Positions 1 to 5,474 of a stretch of 5,474 bases of DNA are shown here, in pieces; position 1 is the first letter of the stretch; every line of letters begins with the position of its first letter. The DNA lies in the NCBI GenBank assembly GCA_900553005.1, contig USBU01000096.1, positions 1 to 5,474 on the forward strand, read 5' to 3'. The notes under the pieces are model-generated. The model was not told the origin of the DNA, ran no database searches, and saw nothing but the letters and a program-made list of their open reading frames with translations. The DNA is from an uncultured Eubacteriales bacterium (lineage in GTDB: Bacteria; Bacillota; Clostridia; Christensenellales; Pumilibacteraceae). The translations under genes were made by a program, and so were the position numbers.

Positions 1-47
1 GAGATGTAGCTCCGTCTCGTGGGCTCGGAGATGTGTATAAGAGACAG
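1..47 (+). other. Illumina Nextera library adapter (sequencing artefact)
   Basis: This stretch is synthetic, not genomic. Bases 29-47 are the 19-base Tn5 mosaic end (AGATGTGTATAAGAGACAG). Bases 14-28 are the Nextera read-2 tail (GTCTCGTGGGCTCGG). Bases 1-5 (GAGAT) match the end of the P7 primer. The 8 bases between, 6-13 (GTAGCTCC), sit exactly where the i7 index belongs; the reverse complement, GGAGCTAC, matches my recollection of Nextera XT index N718. The order P7 end, index, read-2 tail, mosaic end is the full adapter structure, so chance or a natural Tn5 element is very unlikely. True sequence begins at base 48. The adapter also supplies a TAA (38-40) in the frame of the downstream gene, which falsely closes that frame. 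Confidence 0.98.
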
Positions 48-52
48 GTACA

Positions 53-1951
53 ATGTATTACGTATGCCTGCTTAAGGCGCGTATCAGAATTTACTCTATG
101 GTTCGCAGCGGCGCGACCGGAAGCGAGATACCCGGTACCGGAAGCATGACGGTTACCACGCATTCCAACAAGGGCATGGAAATAGTTGCCTCCAACGTTT
201 TTGAAGGCGCAGTGCCGAATTTGCTTTACAATGAAGAGGAGGGCGAATACGGCTCCGAATATATCTTTACGGTCGTAAAGGACGGTGCGGATTATTATTT
301 CTATCTCGATCCGTTTACCGGAGAGGAAAGCGAGGCTGCATCGATGTTCTTTATGCTCGAGGAAGGAAAAACCATACACACGATCAGCGCCAATAAAACC
401 CAAAACGTGACTGATATAAAGATGCTGGCAAACAGTATGCAGCTTCCTTCAGGTAAGGTTGCGGTCGGACTGACGGCGACCAATAATAAGATAACCGGCG
501 CGTTTTCGGACGTAAGCTATACTGCCGATCCCGGGGAAGTGATCAAAAAAACGGGCAAAAAGGCGGTAATCACCGGGGACGAGCACGTCGACATCATGCT
601 TTCGGGCGATGTTTCGGTGATTTCGGACGGAGCGGACGCCGGAGTATATCCGTCCGTCGGGGGCTATATTTTTATCGAACCTCAGCTTGACGACGGGTAC
701 GCTTTGGACACTTTGTCGGTAACATACGGCGACGGTACGGCGGCGGACGTTCTTCCGATGGGCGATAAGTTTTTCTTCTATAACGTAAATAACGCGCAAT
801 ATACCATTGCGGCGACATCAGTTGCAAAGACTGCCGCAGTCAAGGTTAGCGGAACGGTAAACGTGGCCGAGGCTTATAAGTACGACGCCGCAGACAATAC
901 GGGCAGCGATCCTGATTTTTACAAGTTTTGGATAGGTTACGTCTCGCGCGGATATGTTCCCGCTTCGGGCGCGATCGGGTATAAAGAGCTGGGAATTAAG
1001 TTTACGGACGAGTCGGGAGCAGTGCGTTACGGAACGATTAAAGACGATTACTCTTACGAGGCTTATCTGCCGGAGGGGACGTATGAGGCGGATTTCTTCG
1101 ATTACGACCATTATGCGCTGTACGCGTTTGCAAGTAAGTTTAAGGTCGGCGGCACAAATACGACGTTTGCCAAAATCAACCGGCTCGAGCATGATTTAAG
1201 AACCGACGTTTCTGTTTCCGGCTCGGAGATGACGCTCGACGGAAATTTGAACAGAATGTCTCTTGAATCCCGTTACGAGCATAACGCTTCCCGTCCGCTG
1301 CTGCCCTTCGGCAACACGCAGAAGATGTCTTACGACGCGGAAAACGATCTTTATATTTCCACTAACAATATTTACCTTGGCATCGGCAATCCCGAAATGA
1401 TGCTTGCAGGCAAAATCATGTCGGGACGCGCGTTTACCTGGGATTATCATATGGATTTGATGACGGCCGGGCTTTCCGCAAATCCTCAGGTTCATGTGAC
1501 TCTTGAGCTTGACGCGGCTAAAAACGAGCTGCGGCTTCAGGAGCTGTATAACGTGGAGAGCGTGACGGTGCGCACTAAGTCGAATCCTGAGCCCAGGGTG
1601 ATCGAGGGAAAATCCGACGGCAGCAAATTCTCGGCGCAGGTGCTTATGAGCGGTCTTACGCCTGTCGACGGCGGCTTCGAGTTTAAGGCGGTCCGCCGGA
1701 ATAACGTAATCACGGTCATTGTGGACGGAGAGGTGTTTGCCGAGATTACCGTCGGCAAGGTAAACGTTCGTATTTCTTCGGTAGAAAATACGGAAAAAGT
1801 CGATCTGTTTAACGGCGGCTGGGCTCCCATTCACATCTGTCCGCGCGGTACGGCAGGTGTAAACGGCGGTATAAAGGGACTTTATACAACTACGTCGACT
1901 GCGCTCATTGAAAGCGCTTTGGAGGCGGCTGCGCCTATAACGGTCGAGTAA
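53..1951 (+). CDS. Large modular beta-rich, probably secreted protein (5'-truncated by contig end)
   Basis: The frame gives 632 codons from the first ATG, but that ATG is only 5 bases past the adapter. It has no genomic ribosome binding site and no signal peptide follows, so it is very probably an internal codon of a longer gene. The frame is open from base 41, and its genomic part begins at about base 50. Numbering from the ATG, I see four beta-rich blocks. Residues 1-157 look like a concanavalin/LamG-like sandwich, ending GAFSDVSYTAD. Residues 168-256 look like a repeat-type beta domain (GYALDTLSVTYGDG then YTIAAT). Residues 263-375 resemble a carboxypeptidase-regulatory-like fold (VKVSGTVN, then LPEGTYEADFFDYD). 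Residues 385-590 look like a second lectin-like sandwich (FEFKAVRRNNVITVIVDGE). There are no enzyme motifs, no membrane segment, and no LPXTG or SLH anchor at the C terminus. An extracellular binding or surface role is inferred from fold style; any export signal would lie in the missing N-terminal part. The exact family is not recognised. Confidence 0.85.
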   Translation: MYYVCLLKARIRIYSMVRSGATGSEIPGTGSMTVTTHSNKGMEIVASNVFEGAVPNLLYNEEEGEYGSEYIFTVVKDGADYYFYLDPFTGEESEAASMFFMLEEGKTIHTISANKTQNVTDIKMLANSMQLPSGKVAVGLTATNNKITGAFSDVSYTADPGEVIKKTGKKAVITGDEHVDIMLSGDVSVISDGADAGVYPSVGGYIFIEPQLDDGYALDTLSVTYGDGTAADVLPMGDKFFFYNVNNAQYTIAATSVAKTAAVKVSGTVNVAEAYKYDAADNTGSDPDFYKFWIGYVSRGYVPASGAIGYKELGIKFTDESGAVRYGTIKDDYSYEAYLPEGTYEADFFDYDHYALYAFASKFKVGGTNTTFAKINRLEHDLRTDVSVSGSEMTLDGNLNRMSLESRYEHNASRPLLPFGNTQKMSYDAENDLYISTNNIYLGIGNPEMMLAGKIMSGRAFTWDYHMDLMTAGLSANPQVHVTLELDAAKNELRLQELYNVESVTVRTKSNPEPRVIEGKSDGSKFSAQVLMSGLTPVDGGFEFKAVRRNNVITVIVDGEVFAEITVGKVNVRISSVENTEKVDLFNGGWAPIHICPRGTAGVNGGIKGLYTTTSTALIESALEAAAPITVE

Positions 1952-1971
1952 TTATCAAAAAATACAACATT

Positions 1972-2010
1972 AAAAGCGGACCGGCGTATCAGCGCCTGCC
2001 CGCTTTTTTT
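1972..2010 (+). terminator. Intrinsic terminator after the modular surface-type gene
   Basis: An 8-bp outer stem pairs AAAAGCGG (1972-1979) with CCGCTTTT (2000-2007). Inside it, GGCG (1983-1986) pairs with CGCC (1993-1996) around a 6-base loop. The right arm runs into seven consecutive T (2004-2010). It lies 20 bases after the TAA at 1949-1951, the expected place for a rho-independent terminator. It also supports the stop codon as the genuine end of the protein. Confidence 0.85.
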
Positions 2011-2061
2011 AAACTGTTCAGACGGCGGCGCGTTTTTTATTTGTGTCAACCTGAAAACATC

Positions 2062-2106
2062 AACGCTTTATCGGGCCTAACGCTTGCACAAGCAACGGCA
2101 AGCGTT
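2062..2106. repeat. Two alternative hairpins sharing one right arm
   Basis: AACGCTTGC (2079-2087) and GCAAGCGTT (2098-2106) form a perfect 9-bp stem with a 10-base loop, followed by TTAT. The heptamer AACGCTT also occurs at 2062-2068, so it could pair with the same right arm (AAGCGTT, 2100-2106) instead. The sequence around both copies is similar: CGCTTTATCGG at 2064-2074 and CGTTTTATCGG at 2103-2113. It lies between the terminator of one gene and the promoter of the next. It may be a weak back-up terminator, a protein-binding site or a remnant repeat. The pairing is seen directly; the role is unknown. Confidence 0.5.
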
Positions 2107-2179
2107 TTATCGGATGCTGACGGTGCGGCAAAAATGCTTTTATTGCGTCATGTAAACTCGATATTTAAGGCGGTTTAGT

Positions 2180-2208
2180 TTGACCGAAGGTCAGATTGGT
2201 GGTATAAT
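2180..2208 (+). promoter_or_regulatory. Strong sigma-A/sigma-70 type promoter for the amidohydrolase
   Basis: The -35 box TTGACC (2180-2185) matches 5 of 6 consensus bases. The -10 box TATAAT (2203-2208) matches 6 of 6. The spacer is 17 bases, the optimum, and TGG directly before the -10 box fits an extended -10. Transcription would begin near 2215, leaving a leader of only about 20 bases that is mostly the ribosome binding site. This leaves no room for a riboswitch, so control, if any, is likely at initiation. Confidence 0.88.
2181..2193. promoter_or_regulatory. Palindromic operator candidate over the -35 region
   Basis: TGACC, GAA, GGTCA is a perfect inverted repeat: 5-base arms around a 3-base centre. 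The left arm covers most of the -35 box and the right arm lies in the spacer. A dimeric regulator bound here would be expected to block RNA polymerase, so repression is the natural guess. No regulator gene is in the window and I do not assign the site to a regulator family. A 13-base palindrome can arise by chance; its position is what makes it notable. Confidence 0.5.
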
Positions 2209-2224
2209 ATTATAAATTATTTGT

Positions 2225-2230
2225 AAGGAG
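2225..2230 (+). promoter_or_regulatory. Ribosome binding site of the amidohydrolase
   Basis: AAGGAG lies 7 bases before the ATG at 2238. It is a near-perfect Shine-Dalgarno sequence at ideal spacing and fixes the start codon of this gene. Confidence 0.85.
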
Positions 2231-2237
2231 CTTTAAT

Positions 2238-3599
2238 ATGAATCTTGACGAATATAAGTCTATTATAGATTCGATCAGGGACGATATTATAGAATGGGAA
2301 GCTTTTACTGCCGGGCATCCCGAAACGGGCTTTAAAGAATGGACAAATCATGCGTATATTTTTAAAAAGCTTCAGGAATGGGGATATGACGCGGTAGAGG
2401 CGGACGGAATACCCGGACTTTACGCCGATATCGATACTCGTAAAGCAGGTGCTTCTGTGCTTGTGTTGGCGGAATTGGACGCAATAACGTGTTTCGGGCA
2501 TCCGTTGGCTGATAAAATTACGGGTGCGGCCCATGCGTGCGGGCACAACGTTCAGTGCGCGGCTCTTTTGGCTGTGGCTTACGCGCTTAAACAAAAGGGA
2601 GCTCTTGACGGACTCAGCGGCAGGATAAGGCTTTGCTTCGTCCCGGCGGAAGAACTTATCGAGACGGATTTTCGGCGCGAGCTTATTGAAAAAGGCGTTA
2701 TACATTATATGGGCGGCAAGGTCGAGATGCTGTACCGCGGGTGGTTTGACGGCTTTGACGCGGCATTTATGGTGCATGTCGCAGAGGGGCATTCCGGTAT
2801 GTTTTACGTTGATCGCGGCAGCAACGGAAATATAATGAAAAACGTATTATTTATAGGAAAGGCCGCTCATGCCGGCGCCTGTCCGTGGGAAGGGATAAAC
2901 GCGCTTAACGCCGCGGTAAACGGTCTGAATATAGTCAACTCGTTGAGGGAAACCTTTCGTGACGAGGACCGCGTGCGCGTGCACGGAATTATCACCAATG
3001 GAGGAAGCGCGCCTAATACGGTTCCTGACAGCGTGCGGCTTGAGTATAAGGTTCGCGCCGCCTCGCTTAAGGGCATGACGGACGCTAACCGAAAAGTCAA
3101 TCGCGCACTTTCGGCGGCCGCCGCTGCCGTAGGGGCTCGCGTTCGCATTTCCGACCGTTTGGGATATATGCCGCTTCAAAACGACAGAAATCTTACTTTG
3201 TTGGCAATAAAGGCCATGAAAGAAGTCGTAGACGAATCTGGAATACGCGATAATTACGACAATATTTCCGGCGGTTGTACCGATATGGGCGATTTGTCGG
3301 CGATTATGCCCTGCGTTCATCTATACGCGTCCGGAGCGTCCGGGCACGGTCACGGCAGCGATTACGAAGTGTCCGATATAGACAGCGCATGTCTTAATCC
3401 GGCAAAGCTTCAACTGGCGCTTCTTAAGCTGCTGCTTGAAGACGGCGGACGTGAGGCAAAACGGATAAGCAAGGACTTTAAGCCTGTTTTTAAGGACAAG
3501 AGTGAATATTTTGACGCGCTTGCCAAGTTGCAATTCGACGGCGAGACCGTAGAGTATCTTGACGACGGAAGCATAGCGATACGCGCATTCGGCAGATAA
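2238..3599 (+). CDS. M20-family metallo-amidohydrolase (AbgB/PM20D2-like)
   Basis: A complete cytoplasmic enzyme of 453 residues, with no signal peptide or membrane segment. M20 amidohydrolases use a two-metal site to cleave N-acyl or amide bonds, for example in acyl-amino acids, aminobenzoyl-glutamate or peptides. Visible motifs: AELDA (78-82), AHACGHN (98-104) with metal-type C101 and H103, PAEE (136-139) with the catalytic-type glutamate pair E138/E139, MVHVAEGHSG (178-187) with H180, and the lid-domain motif GKAAHAGACPWEGINAL (207-223) with H211. Also seen are GGSAPNTVPDSVRLEY (255-270), CTDMGDLSAIMP (347-358) and GHGHGSDYEV (369-378), which carries the likely last metal histidine. CGHN rather than CGHD is, from memory, typical of the AbgB/PM20D2 branch rather than hippurate hydrolases. 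The usual following histidine is Q106 here. About 50 residues extend past the catalytic core (from about 403). The substrate cannot be told from sequence. The gene has its own promoter and a good ribosome binding site, so the start is secure. Confidence 0.93.
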   Translation: MNLDEYKSIIDSIRDDIIEWEAFTAGHPETGFKEWTNHAYIFKKLQEWGYDAVEADGIPGLYADIDTRKAGASVLVLAELDAITCFGHPLADKITGAAHACGHNVQCAALLAVAYALKQKGALDGLSGRIRLCFVPAEELIETDFRRELIEKGVIHYMGGKVEMLYRGWFDGFDAAFMVHVAEGHSGMFYVDRGSNGNIMKNVLFIGKAAHAGACPWEGINALNAAVNGLNIVNSLRETFRDEDRVRVHGIITNGGSAPNTVPDSVRLEYKVRAASLKGMTDANRKVNRALSAAAAAVGARVRISDRLGYMPLQNDRNLTLLAIKAMKEVVDESGIRDNYDNISGGCTDMGDLSAIMPCVHLYASGASGHGHGSDYEVSDIDSACLNPAKLQLALLKLLLEDGGREAKRISKDFKPVFKDKSEYFDALAKLQFDGETVEYLDDGSIAIRAFGR

Positions 3600-3750
3600 T
3601 ATGTCTGTTAAATCCGACGGTACAGCGTGTGCGCGGACAATAGGCGCGTCTAAAGTTTTTCCGTTTAATATCATTATGATTTGTAATCCGCGTTTACTGA
3701 AAAACAATACGACAGGCGCGTGACGGCCAGTCGTTACGCGACCGAAAAAC

Positions 3751-3757
3751 AAGGAAG
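3751..3757 (+). promoter_or_regulatory. Ribosome binding site of the 56-residue gene
   Basis: AAGGAAG lies 6 bases before the ATG at 3764. Its strength and spacing are the main evidence that the short frame after it is a real gene. Confidence 0.7.
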
Positions 3758-3763
3758 ATAAAA

Positions 3764-3934
3764 ATGGACGATGTCAATGATAAAGATTTTAATAAGGATT
3801 TAGAATTGGAACTGACCGAAAAAGAGGTTCTCAAGATTCTGGAGGTAATCGACAACGGCAAGGATAAGGACGAGCGGACTTTAGAGCTTATCGCTAAGCT
3901 GAAGGAATTTGTCTTCGGGGATAAAAAAACGTAA
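3764..3934 (+). CDS. Small, highly charged protein of unknown function (56 residues)
   Basis: The frame runs from ATG 3764 to TAA 3932-3934. The product starts MDDVNDKDFN and ends KEFVFGDKKT. By count, 17 of 56 residues are acidic and 11 basic, so half are charged and the net charge is about -6. It has no cysteine, no signal peptide and no membrane segment. Two likely amphipathic helices, about residues 18-31 and 36-51, are joined by a charged turn (DNGKDKDE), suggesting a helical hairpin that could pair with itself or a partner protein. I do not recognise the family. It follows the amidohydrolase by 164 bases with no convincing terminator between, so it could be co-transcribed. A terminator-like structure follows it directly. 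Support for a real gene is the ribosome binding site, coding-like composition and position; a chance frame is less likely but possible. Confidence 0.72.
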   Translation: MDDVNDKDFNKDLELELTEKEVLKILEVIDNGKDKDERTLELIAKLKEFVFGDKKT

Positions 3935-3938
3935 ACAG

Positions 3939-3996
3939 TATTAAAAGCTGATTAAAACCTCTTAAAAGGCGAGACTTTTTGTTGCTTTTTTTAATA
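3939..3996 (+). terminator. Probable intrinsic terminator after the 56-residue gene
   Basis: AAAAG (3964-3968) pairs with CTTTT (3975-3979) around a 6-base loop, followed by a T-rich run. An outer arm, TATTAAAAGC (3939-3948), can pair with GC, seven T, AATA (3984-3996) with extra T bases bulged. The structure starts 4 bases after the stop codon. The stem is A/T-rich, so it is weaker than the one at 1972-2010. Confidence 0.5.
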
Positions 3997-4022
3997 TGAT
4001 AGTCTATACTTGTCTATATAAT
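3982..4022 (+). promoter_or_regulatory. Possible promoter region of the glycosyltransferase
   Basis: Two -10 candidates are present. TATACT (4005-4010) has TTGCTT (3982-3987) upstream at a 17-base spacing; that -35 box matches only its first three bases. TATAAT (4017-4022) is a perfect -10 box but has no good -35 partner. Either would give a leader of about 30-40 bases. The first -35 candidate lies inside the right arm of the preceding terminator, so ending and starting signals would share bases. Confidence 0.4.
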
Positions 4023-4040
4023 TCGACAGTTTTCGCCGTT

Positions 4041-4047
4041 AAAGGGG
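4041..4047 (+). promoter_or_regulatory. Ribosome binding site of the glycosyltransferase
   Basis: AAAGGGG lies 8 bases before the ATG at 4056 and supports that start. The N-terminal membrane segment begins soon after it, as expected for this family. Confidence 0.7.
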
Positions 4048-4055
4048 TTGTCTTC

Positions 4056-5474
4056 ATGACCGTATTAAGCATAATAAACAAGGTTGTAATCGGTATCGTT
4101 TCGGTTGCGTTCGCCTTTCAGATTATATATTTGTTTTTGTTCTTTTTAAAGCCGGAAAAATATAAAAAGGCAGGTAAAAAGCATCGTTTCGCAGTAATTA
4201 TATGCGCGCATAACGAGGGTGAGGTTATCGGCGCCACGGTGAGAAATCTGATGCTTCAGCGGTATCCGAGGGACAAATTCGATGTTTTTGTTGTAGCAGA
4301 CAACTGCAGCGACGATACTGCGGCAAAGGCCGCCGCGGCCGGCGCCGTGGTTTTTGAACGCAGCGAGCCTGATGCTAAAAAACGGGGCGCCGCGTATGCT
4401 TTGCGGCACGGCATAGAGAAAATTCTGGCGGATTATCCCGACGTCGAAGCGTTTATCCGTTTTGATGCGGATAATTTTCCGCTTCCGGACTATATCGATA
4501 GAATGAATGACGCTTTCGATTCGGGGGCCGAGCTTGCGCGCGGCTACAATCATGCGACAAATCTGACTCAGAACATAGTTTCGGGCGTGTCGGGACTGTG
4601 GTATATCCGCGACTGCCGCTTTAACTGTCATGCCCGCTCGGCGCTGCGGATCGGAGAAATGCTTGTCGGCGGCGGCATGATGTTTTCTGCGTCCGTGATA
4701 CGCGAGACGGACGGATGGACGGCGATGAGTTTCAGCGAAGACGCCGAGTTTACCTGCAATCAGCTATTTAAAAAACGTAAAGCGCATTATGTTTCGGAGG
4801 CGGTGGTTTACGAGGATCAACCGTCCACGGTAGGTCAGCTGTTCAAAAGGAATATGCGCATGGGGAGGGGGCTTTTAAGGCTTTTTTTCACGCACGGCGT
4901 AAAATGTTTGGGCATGTTTTTTGTTTCCTTCCGCTACAGTTTGCTCGATATGTTTTTAACGCTTCTTTTTATTCCGATAGCCGGATTGTGCTGTATTTGG
5001 TTTCCGGCATATTACATAATATTGTTCAGCCAGTGCCTTGCGCCGCTTACGCACGCGGCGTTTATGGCGGAAATTTTTAATCTGGGCATGATTTTGGTTT
5101 TTGCTTTTATCGTTCCTTTTATAGCTCAGGCCTTTTTGGTGTTTTTCCTTGATCGTCGTAAAATCGGCACCCCGTTAAAAAAGACTCTGCCGGCGATACT
5201 TGCGTTTCCGTTGTTTATGATCATTTACGCCTTGGGCATAACCGCGGGGTTTATCCTCAGGGCCAAGTGGAAATCCATTTCGCGCAGTAAATATTACGAC
5301 GAAAGCTTTGTAAAGACTTTGGAGGAGGCAACGGGCTCCGATTTCGATTATATTCTCAACGGAAAGCGGAAAAAGACTTTTGCGCCATCTTTTACTCTCG
5401 GCGGGGTTCGTCAAGAGGAGGAAGCGGCGACGCCGGCATATTGCAAAGCGGCGTTCAAAGAGGCAAGGCCGTTC
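4056..5474 (+). CDS. Membrane-bound family 2 glycosyltransferase (3' end cut by the window)
   Basis: The frame stays open for 473 codons to the last base with no stop, so the C terminus is missing. The layout is that of membrane GT2 enzymes: one N-terminal membrane helix (about 11-31), a cytoplasmic GT-A domain (about 44-270), then three hydrophobic stretches (about 296-322, 340-366 and 378-402). Motifs are VIICAHNEGEVI (47-58) for nucleotide-sugar binding, VVADNCSDDT (79-88), the metal-binding DAD (137-139) in FDADNFPLPDYI, and SEDAEF (227-232) carrying the likely catalytic acid. QLFKRNMRMGRG (261-272) occupies the place of the QxxRW motif of processive enzymes, with M269 where tryptophan is usual. 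After the last helix, AKWKSISR (403-410) begins a charged cytoplasmic tail of at least 65 residues. Such enzymes transfer sugars to polysaccharides or lipids at the inner membrane; the product here is unknown. Whether it is processive is unsure given the altered motif. Confidence 0.9.
   Translation, partial: MTVLSIINKVVIGIVSVAFAFQIIYLFLFFLKPEKYKKAGKKHRFAVIICAHNEGEVIGATVRNLMLQRYPRDKFDVFVVADNCSDDTAAKAAAAGAVVFERSEPDAKKRGAAYALRHGIEKILADYPDVEAFIRFDADNFPLPDYIDRMNDAFDSGAELARGYNHATNLTQNIVSGVSGLWYIRDCRFNCHARSALRIGEMLVGGGMMFSASVIRETDGWTAMSFSEDAEFTCNQLFKKRKAHYVSEAVVYEDQPSTVGQLFKRNMRMGRGLLRLFFTHGVKCLGMFFVSFRYSLLDMFLTLLFIPIAGLCCIWFPAYYIILFSQCLAPLTHAAFMAEIFNLGMILVFAFIVPFIAQAFLVFFLDRRKIGTPLKKTLPAILAFPLFMIIYALGITAGFILRAKWKSISRSKYYDESFVKTLEEATGSDFDYILNGKRKKTFAPSFTLGGVRQEEEAATPAYCKAAFKEARPF

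Noticed and set aside
29..47. Tn5 mosaic end as evidence of a natural Tn5-type transposon
   Set aside because: It is joined to the Nextera read-2 tail, an index and the P7 end, which occur only in sequencing libraries.
1196..1834. Long minus-strand frame of 212 codons inside the first gene
   Set aside because: It lies opposite a well-supported coding frame, has no ribosome binding site or recognisable motif, and is rich in H and R as expected for antisense of this codon usage.
2128..2146. Imperfect palindrome GCAA...TTGC upstream of the amidohydrolase promoter
   Set aside because: Two mismatches and a wobble in 19 bases, with no positional support from a promoter element.
2209..2237. Riboswitch or leader RNA in front of the amidohydrolase
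   Set aside because: The predicted transcript start leaves only about 20 bases before the ATG, too short for any structured sensor.
3631..3660. GCGC/GCGC hairpin followed by TAAAGTTTTT as a terminator for the amidohydrolase
   Set aside because: Only four true pairs, extended by wobbles, and the T run is separated from the stem; too weak to call.
3675..3680. TATGAT as a -10 box for the 56-residue gene
   Set aside because: No acceptable -35 box lies 15-19 bases upstream and the region is A/T-rich enough to give such matches by chance.
3601..3723. 40-codon frame starting one base after the amidohydrolase stop
   Set aside because: No ribosome binding site precedes the ATG, the product (MSVKSDGTAC...) has no coherent pattern, and the 56-residue gene downstream is far better supported.
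4146..4631. Minus-strand frame of 161 codons opposite the glycosyltransferase
   Set aside because: The + strand frame carries all conserved GT2 motifs across the same bases; the antisense frame shows none.

Overview
The window is a piece of bacterial DNA with one clear non-biological part. The first 47 bases are an Illumina Nextera (Tn5 tagmentation) library adapter, complete with an 8-base sample index and the end of the P7 primer. Genomic sequence begins at base 48, so the left edge is the end of an assembled contig. Everything after that is consistent with a Clostridia-like Firmicute, possibly from a gut metagenome. Reasons: strong AAGGAG-type ribosome binding sites, a near-consensus sigma-A promoter, tight spacing with all genes on the + strand, roughly balanced base composition by eye, and a large modular beta-rich protein of a kind common on the surface of such bacteria. 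No marker gene is present, so the taxonomic call is weak.

Layout, left to right. (1) 1-47: adapter. (2) 53-1951: the 3' part of a gene for a large, probably secreted, multi-domain beta-sandwich protein. Its real start was lost upstream of the contig edge. It closes with a good intrinsic terminator at 1972-2010. (3) 1952-2237: a 286-base intergenic region holding that terminator, a pair of competing hairpins at 2062-2106, and a strong promoter (TTGACC, 17 bases, TATAAT) with a perfect 5+3+5 palindrome lying over its -35 box and spacer. (4) 2238-3599: a complete M20-family metallo-amidohydrolase of the AbgB/PM20D2-like type. (5) 3764-3934: a small, highly charged 56-residue protein with a good ribosome binding site and no recognised family. 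(6) 3939-4055: a terminator-like structure, then a possible promoter. (7) 4056-5474: a membrane-bound family 2 glycosyltransferase, open to the right edge of the window with no stop codon.

Nothing ties these genes into a single pathway. The surface-type protein and the amidohydrolase are separate transcription units. The amidohydrolase and the 56-residue gene could share a transcript, because no convincing terminator separates them. The glycosyltransferase appears to start a new unit. I see no CRISPR array, tRNA, rRNA, insertion sequence or phage gene, and no convincing new multi-gene system. The points most worth following up are the adapter (an assembly-quality matter that also creates a false gene start), the palindromic operator candidate in front of the amidohydrolase, and the uncharacterised small protein.
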